Shown here piece after piece: positions 58,291 to 64,000 of a stretch of DNA of 64,000 bases; position 1 is the stretch's first letter, and each line of letters begins with the position of its first letter. The DNA is taken from NCBI GenBank assembly GCA_012862575.1, contig BLSF01000032.1:1-64000 (forward strand), written 5' to 3'. The notes beneath the pieces were generated by a model. It saw nothing but the letters and a program-made list of their open reading frames with translations. It did not search any database and was not told the DNA's origin. This DNA is from Parietichytrium sp. I65-24A. Lineage: Eukaryota; Sar; Bigyra; Thraustochytrida; Thraustochytriidae. Made by a program: the position numbers and the translations under genes.

Positions 58291-59561
58291 ATGGAGAGCC
58301 GATTTCTGGCGCTGGCATTTTGCGCAGGTGTGGCGGCTGGTTCACTCTTACACCATGGCAGGAAAGCCATGAGCGAGTTTATCATTCCAAAGGCTATTGC
58401 TGGCGCTAGAGGCCGGCAACATATCGTGGCAGGGATCGACCTCGGCGGTTCCAGCGCGAAAGTTGGCGTGTTGAGGGCCGAAGACGGGTTTGTCTTGACC
58501 GAGAACACTGTGGAGCTAGGCTCGGATCGGAGTCTCGGGGCAGTGTGTAATGCGATCGCGAGCGAGCTGAACAGACAGCTCGCACAGCTGGGACTTTGCT
58601 CGACAACGGGGCTTGCTGGTGTCGGCGTGTGCGTGCCAGGCATGGTGCAATCTGGACACGTCAAATTTGCAGCGAACTTTCCGGAATGGCCTAGGCCTGC
58701 GAACTTGGCGGGGGAGCTGGAAAAGCTGATCGGCGTTCGGCCGCGGTTGGAGAACGACGCAAATGTGGCTCTCCTCGCCGAGGTATGGCTCGGCGCGGCA
58801 AGGGGTTCCAAAAATGCGGTCATGTTGACGCTTGGAACAGGTAAGTCAGGTTCATGGCGTTGACGGTCTCTCTTCGCATCTTTTCGCGCGCTTACGTTGG
58901 CGCCTGTGCATGATGAAGGTGTGGGATCCGCGATAATTGCGGATGGGAGGCTGATACATGGTGCCACTGGATTTGCTGGCGAAGTAGGGCATAGGTAAGT
59001 GCTTGTGATGGGCCAAACAGTGTCACATCGAACCTTCCTCTGACGTTTCCTGGAATGGCCAGCATTCTGGAGATTGGCGGTCGTGTGTCGCGGAATACAG
59101 GTGTCCGCGGCATCGTGGAAGAGTACGTGAGCGCACGCGCGGTCGCTGAAATTGCGAAAGAAGCAGTTATCTCCGGAAAAGTATTGGGTGGCCGACACTC
59201 GAAGCTACACGAGATTCAACCCACAGACTCAATAACAAGCAAAGACGTCTTCGAATTGGCTGCTAAAGGAGACTATCTTGCAAAAGAGATATTCGACGAT
59301 ACTGTGGACAAATTGGCCGTGGTGGCAATCAACCTCGTTCGGACACTGGACACTGATCACGTCATTTTCGGCGGAGGTCTTGCTGGCGCAGGAGACTTTC
59401 TGCTCAGCGGAATCAAAGAGCGATTCAAATATCATCATTGGAACTTGAACGATCCATCGTGCAACTTGGAGCTGGCCGTGCTTGGGCCCAAGGCAGGTAT
59501 GGTCGGAGCTGCTCGTCTTGCCACCATGGCAGGAGCATCTCTAGAAACGGAATGTACATAG
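58291..59561 (+). CDS. ROK-family sugar kinase (glucokinase/N-acetylhexosamine kinase type), three exons
   Basis: Transfers phosphate from ATP to a hexose or amino sugar. Exons 58291-58840, 58919-58994 and 59063-59561; introns of 78 nt (phase 1) and 68 nt (phase 2); 374 residues. The ATP phosphate loop is GIDLGGSSAK (Asp50). The sugar-site/catalytic segment is LENDANVALLAEVWLGAARG. Next come LGTGVGSAII, GATGFAGEVGH and the adenosine motif IFGGGLAGAGDFLL. The zinc-binding CxCGxxGCxE loop that normally follows the GH is replaced by GGRVSRNTGVRGIVEEY, with no cysteines. The N-terminus (RFLALAFCAGVAAGSLL) is hydrophobic, possibly a signal anchor or organelle signal; Met27 is an alternative start that would remove it. 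The substrate cannot be told from sequence. Confidence 0.9.
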
Positions 59562-61347
59562 TGAATTGGTCGATCAATCTATAAATGAGCACACTAAACA
59601 AAAAAAGACCGACCTGGCAGCTTTTTTGATGTCTACTTTGGTGAAAAACAAGTTGCACCACCTTCCCGAAAAAGCCTCAGGCGTGCGTCCATCAATCGGT
59701 GTCCCGACTCTGCTACCTCAAGGTGTTCATGGAGACACTCGTTTGTACCAAAAGCGGAGGCCGGTAACACAGTAGTTCAATGCTAGTCATCCCTGTTAAC
59801 GCACTGCTACGATAAATTGACACTGATTCACACCATAGCTTTTTGCAAAAGATGTTGTTAGTGCAAAGTGGAGTTTTCGTGCTGCCTGTGAGGTGGGATA
59901 ATGTGGGTAAGTTAATGCATGTTTTCTTGAGTTGCGCTATTCTGGTCTGTGCTTACGAGACTAACGAGCATGCTTTTATCGCAGCATTGAACCTGTGAGA
60001 TCTGATGGCGCTCTGTGATCTGTGATACCCACAGGCAACTGCGCTCAGCGCAACCAAACTCGGGCCAGTCACAGAGACGCTTGTCTCGGGTGGCTGCTGC
60101 AACCACGCAAGTTCGTCCGTTCAGATTGCAGAAGCAATTCAGGAATACAAAAACAAAGTGAGGGGAAGGCATTTGTACTTCCCGAGCGTGACCTGTAAGA
60201 TGGCCCAACAAAGTCTGTCCCACGAACGGATTCTATTTGGCCGCTCGCACAAGCGCTTGGCGAGTAACTCTAGTCCGAAGAGCCGCACTTCAATAAGCTA
60301 AGGAAAGAGAAAAGCCGGGACTAATTGAGGGGCGCAAAAACAGTGTTACGCCGCGCAAAGATTCTACTGTGTCCATCTCCAGTGACAGCGCTTGGCAGTG
60401 AGAACAGTGCTGCCAACTCGACAGGTGGGCAACGCGAAAGCGTCCAGCGACAGACTTCCGGTCATCGGTCTCCTTTACAGCCGGAAGCAAGAGCTTCCTC
60501 TTTCAACGCGACCAGCCATCGGCAACTGAGGCTCGCCGCCCTGCCATCTCTCTCTCTCTCTCTCTCTCTCTGTCCGTGCGCGCAGCAGGAGCGAGCGACA
60601 ACTTGAAGCCGAAGAGTTGAAGAGTTGCCATTGTGGCACTCTGGAAAGATCACCAAGATCCATCCACCTGCACTCCCCGGACCACAGCCGCCCACTCGTT
60701 CAAGAATTCCGCAAATGACTTTCGCCGACAGCCTCACTCAGCGCCTTCCTTCTTCCATATCCGTGCTCAAGCGGCGCTCTTCCCGCTCACAGACCATCCC
60801 TTCCGCGCACCACTCGTCCCCCACGAAGCCTCTCCACACTGGTTCCAGTTCCGGTTCCGGTTCTTTGCGTCACTTAACTGAAATTCCTACGGGTTCCGGT
60901 TCTTCGCCCGGTTCTTCTTCCCACGCAGCCCAATTACCCGACTCCCAGGACGGCACTATTGAAGCGGGTAACTGCTCGGTAGGAGAACAGGGCAAGGTGG
61001 TGAAAGCAGTGAATGAGGAGGAAGGGAAGGGGCTCTTAGGCGAGGGCATAGCGGAGAGTGTAGGACGGGAGGAGGAGGAGGAAGAAAAGGAAGGAGGAGC
61101 AGAAAGGTCCGCGCAGGTAGGCCCGAGGACGCCTGACGCATCGCGAACAAAGAACTGCTCGTGCGCGCGAGGAGAAGGAGAAGGAGAAGGGCAAGTAGGA
61201 GGAAGAGAGCACACTGCGCCGTGCGAGTGCTGGAGCGTGGGCCAAGGCGACAGCCGCAACGGTGAAGCGGTGAAGGAAGTGGACAGCGAGAAAGAGAGAG
61301 AAGACGGGGTTAAGGGTAGGAGAAGGAGAAGGTCGCGGAGCGAAAGG
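59562..61347. other. Intergenic and leader region before the VAP gene
   Basis: 59562-60540 holds no recognisable gene; a minus-strand frame at 59912-60223 lacks any family feature. A CT tract lies at about 60546-60571. From 60715 (ATG, MTFADSLTQRL) the frame is open and in phase with the VAP gene for 211 codons of Ser/Gly- then Glu/Gly/Arg-rich low complexity. This could be an N-terminal extension of VAP, but several other frames are also open here and VAPs normally begin at the MSP domain, so I treat it as probable leader. Confidence 0.5.
60546..60571 (+). repeat. (CT)n tract upstream of the VAP gene
   Basis: About 13 CT units on the sense strand, close to the likely transcription start of the VAP gene. 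Comparable tracts precede the giant and BRCT genes (there GA on the sense strand). Confidence 0.8.
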
Positions 61348-62291
61348 ATGTCGGCCAAAGTGCAGCTGATCCGGCTGGAGCCGGAGGAGATTGAGTTTGA
61401 TATGCTGGAGAAGGAGCCGCTGGTCACGCTCAAGATACACAATACGTAAGTTCCGGTTGTGGTTTGATTGAGGCGGGGCGGGCGGTGTGTTGCGCAGACA
61501 CGCGAGCTAACTCAGAGGGAAACTGTTTCTGGTGTGCACCAAATTGGAATAGATCGGAGAAGATGGTGGCTTTCAAAGTAAAAACGACACACCCAAAGAG
61601 GTACTTGGTGCGGCCCAATCAGGACGTTATTCCGATCTCCGGCGTCTCGGTGGTCAAAATAAATTTGCAGATCAAGGACGCCAAACAGCTCCGCCAGGAG
61701 CGAATTTCTGGCGTGGAAAATCTTGATAAGGACTGCAAAGACAACAAATTCCTCTTGCAGTGTGCAGTTGTCAAAGACAAGTTCTTGCCGGAGATCGAGG
61801 AGCTCTACCAGGCTGGGCAGTCCAAAGAGATTGCGAACAAGCTCAAAGATATGTGGGGCCACACCACCAAGGATGAATTTGTGAACAAGAAGCTCACTTG
61901 CGGGTTCCAGTATCCTGACGACCCCACCTTGCTAATGAAGGCGAACAAAGTTGAGGGGGCAAAGATCCCCTTCAGTGCCATCCCTACCGGAGCGTCGGAT
62001 TCTGATTCTACGGAAGATATGTTAGAGCTTCGGAAAAAGTACAATGAGCTGGTGGATTTCACTGTCCAGCTCACCGCAGAGCGGGACCGATACAAGACCT
62101 CCTTGAAGGAGACGACCAAGCAAGTGCAAGTCATGAAGAAGTCACAAACCTCGAAAGGGTTTTCAAGTAGTCTTGCCGAGGAGAGTAGCATTGCCCCCGC
62201 AGCAGAGGCCACTTCGAGCTCATTTTCTATGTGGCACATGATGCTCATGGCCGTCGTCGCATTTCTCCTGGGTAGACTGGTCACTGCTTAA
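61348..62291 (+). CDS. VAP family ER protein (MSP domain, tail-anchored), two exons
   Basis: VAPs are ER-resident receptors that bind FFAT motifs of lipid-transfer and tethering proteins at membrane contact sites. Exon 1 61348-61445, intron 61446-61552 (107 nt, GTAAGT, phase 2), exon 2 61553-62291: 278 residues. The MSP domain (about 1-125) shows KMVAFKVKTTHPKRYLVRPN, the VAP signature region with the FFAT-binding face. A coiled coil follows (about 205-240, VDFTVQLTAERDRYKTSLKE). The C-terminal membrane anchor is MWHMMLMAVVAFLLGRLVTA, with nothing after it, so the protein is tail-anchored. The ATG at 61348 has A at -3 and gives the family length; an in-frame ATG at 60715 would add 211 low-complexity residues. 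Confidence 0.92.
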
Positions 62292-63035
62292 GGTCTGCAG
62301 CTCGCTTCACCAAAAGTCAGGGGAAAACGTGTGCCTTAGCCGCCGTTTTTGCACTCTTTTCCCCTGGCGATCCCGCTGGCTGTCCCAAGATGACATGGAT
62401 GGCTGTCAACAAATTTTATCGTTCTGGTAATTTCCCAATAACAACAAAAGCAAAACGTTTTTCATAATGGGGCAGCAAGAAATTTCCGCGTCTTTTTTTC
62501 CATTTGTTACTGGGGAACCGAAGGGCTTGAAAACAAGACAGACATTTTAAATGGCTAACTAGCTTACTTAAAGAGTTAAGTGTGCAAAGTAAAACTGTAA
62601 ACTAATGCCACTTATACTGTGAATAAAATGACACTTTCTTCGCGAAGCCTTCCTCGATCGCTACGCTTTATCCATCAACGTTCGTAGCATCATCCTAATG
62701 CGCCAGTTACACTCGGTTTAGACCCTTTCCCACTTCCCGGCCTAGCACTCTCATAGCGCCCATCCCGCAATGAACTCGTACCGTACCGGCCATACTAATC
62801 TCCTTCAACACTACTACCGGTATAGCTAAAGATAGCGTCTGCATTCCTGCATACGCCCTGCTTAGCTGTATCCTTGAGACCCAAGTCCAGCGTCCAGTAC
62901 AGTTGATCTAGCGCGGCGAGTATGGCCAACACTATGCGTGGATTCTAGTCGCAGCGGTAAGCCGTAGACCAAACAGACTAAACAGACCAAACGGTCGCCC
63001 ACTTTGTTCAAAATTATTGTTCCATTGATTGATTA

Positions 63036-63062
63036 GGAGAAAGAGAGAGAGAGAGAGAGACA
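63036..63062 (+). repeat. (GA)n tract in the centrin leader region
   Basis: About 12 GA units followed by 100 bases of purine-rich sequence with GAGA and ACAGAC motifs, on the sense strand of centrin. Confidence 0.8.
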
Positions 63063-63181
63063 GAGCTCAACGCGAGACAGGCGCAGAGAAGGAGAGACAC
63101 GCAGGCACAGACGTAGGCACAGACGGAGAGAGGGACAGGGACAGACAAAGGGGGAAGACAGCGAGAGAGAAGTTAGCCTAG

Positions 63182-63345
63182 GTGAGTTGTGTGGGCAGAG
63201 GTGTTGTGGCTTTTGGCTTTTGGCATGTGGAACGGTGGGTGGGTGGGTGGGTTGGGACGGAATGTGGAGTGGCTGACGGTTTTGTGCTGTGCGTTCATTC
63301 GTTCGTTCGTTCGTGCGTTTTCATTGGCTCCTGGTGGCCTTGCAG
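63182..63345 (+). other. Putative 5' UTR intron of centrin with G-rich repeats
   Basis: GTGAGT donor at 63182 and TTGCAG acceptor ending at 63345, 30 bases before the centrin ATG. It contains (GGGT)n at about 63235-63255, which could form a G-quadruplex, and (CGTT)n at about 63297-63313. Splicing is inferred from the consensus sites only. Confidence 0.45.
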
Positions 63346-63375
63346 AGCTTGTTTGTAGCGCCAAGCAGAGGAAAG

Positions 63376-64000
<625 letters not shown>

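Larger units (their letters stand above)
62292..63375. other. Intergenic and 5' UTR of centrin
   Basis: 62292-62700 is AT-richer and probably includes the VAP 3' UTR (AATAAAAT near 62620). 62700-63030 holds no gene but carries ACCGGTA/TACCGG motifs (about 62787 and 62815). From 63036 a GA tract begins the presumed centrin leader. A likely 5' UTR intron lies at 63182-63345 (GTGAGT...CCTTGCAG). Confidence 0.5.

Noticed and set aside
60870-61442. Minus-strand Ser-rich 190-codon frame opposite the VAP leader and first exon
   Set aside because: It is the antisense of GA-rich low-complexity and of the VAP first exon, with no family features.

Overview
The window is nuclear DNA of a eukaryote, most likely a free-living flagellated protist. 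Genes are interrupted by small introns (mostly 65-107 nt) with near-invariant GTAAGT donors. The gene set is eukaryotic: centrin, an ER VAP protein, a TopBP1/Dpb11-like BRCT protein, mitochondrial MTFP1, a small heat-shock protein, alanyl-tRNA synthetase and a ROK sugar kinase. A thraustochytrid-like stramenopile would fit, but nothing here is diagnostic of a clade. Two single-N joints (40117 and 40853) show this is a scaffold assembled from contigs.

Left 60% (1-38189, minus strand): one uninterrupted reading frame of at least 12,729 codons that starts at 38189 and is still open at the window edge. It encodes a secreted giant: a signal peptide, two small cysteine-rich (PSI-like) modules, then an estimated 750-800 degenerate Gly/Ser-rich repeats of about 15-16 residues with alternating beta-branched/hydrophobic positions. 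Three peptidase-S74-type intramolecular chaperone (auto-processing) domains interrupt the repeats, as in bacteriophage tail fibres and endosialidases and in animal MYRF. The first two in translation order keep the Ser/Lys catalytic pair. In the third the Lys is Ala. This is the most interesting system in the window: a giant, probably trimeric and probably self-cleaving, extracellular beta-fibre.

Middle (38190-41862): an intergenic region with CT/GA tracts and a roughly 730-bp sequence present twice across the N joints. The duplication looks more like unmerged alleles or an assembly artefact than biology.

Right 40% (41863-64000): an ordinary gene-dense region. In order: a 1,699-residue unrecognised intronless protein (+), MTFP1-like (-), a small coiled-coil protein (-), Hsp20 (+), a bacterial-type alanyl-tRNA synthetase with two exons (+), a four-BRCT protein with two exons (-), a ROK-family sugar kinase with three exons (+), a VAP/MSP-domain ER protein with two exons (+), and centrin (+, last codons at or past the right edge). 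These are unrelated housekeeping genes; no functional cluster is apparent. Gene-flanking DNA is rich in simple CT/GA tracts and in short palindromes (ACCGGT, AGTACT, GCTAGC).
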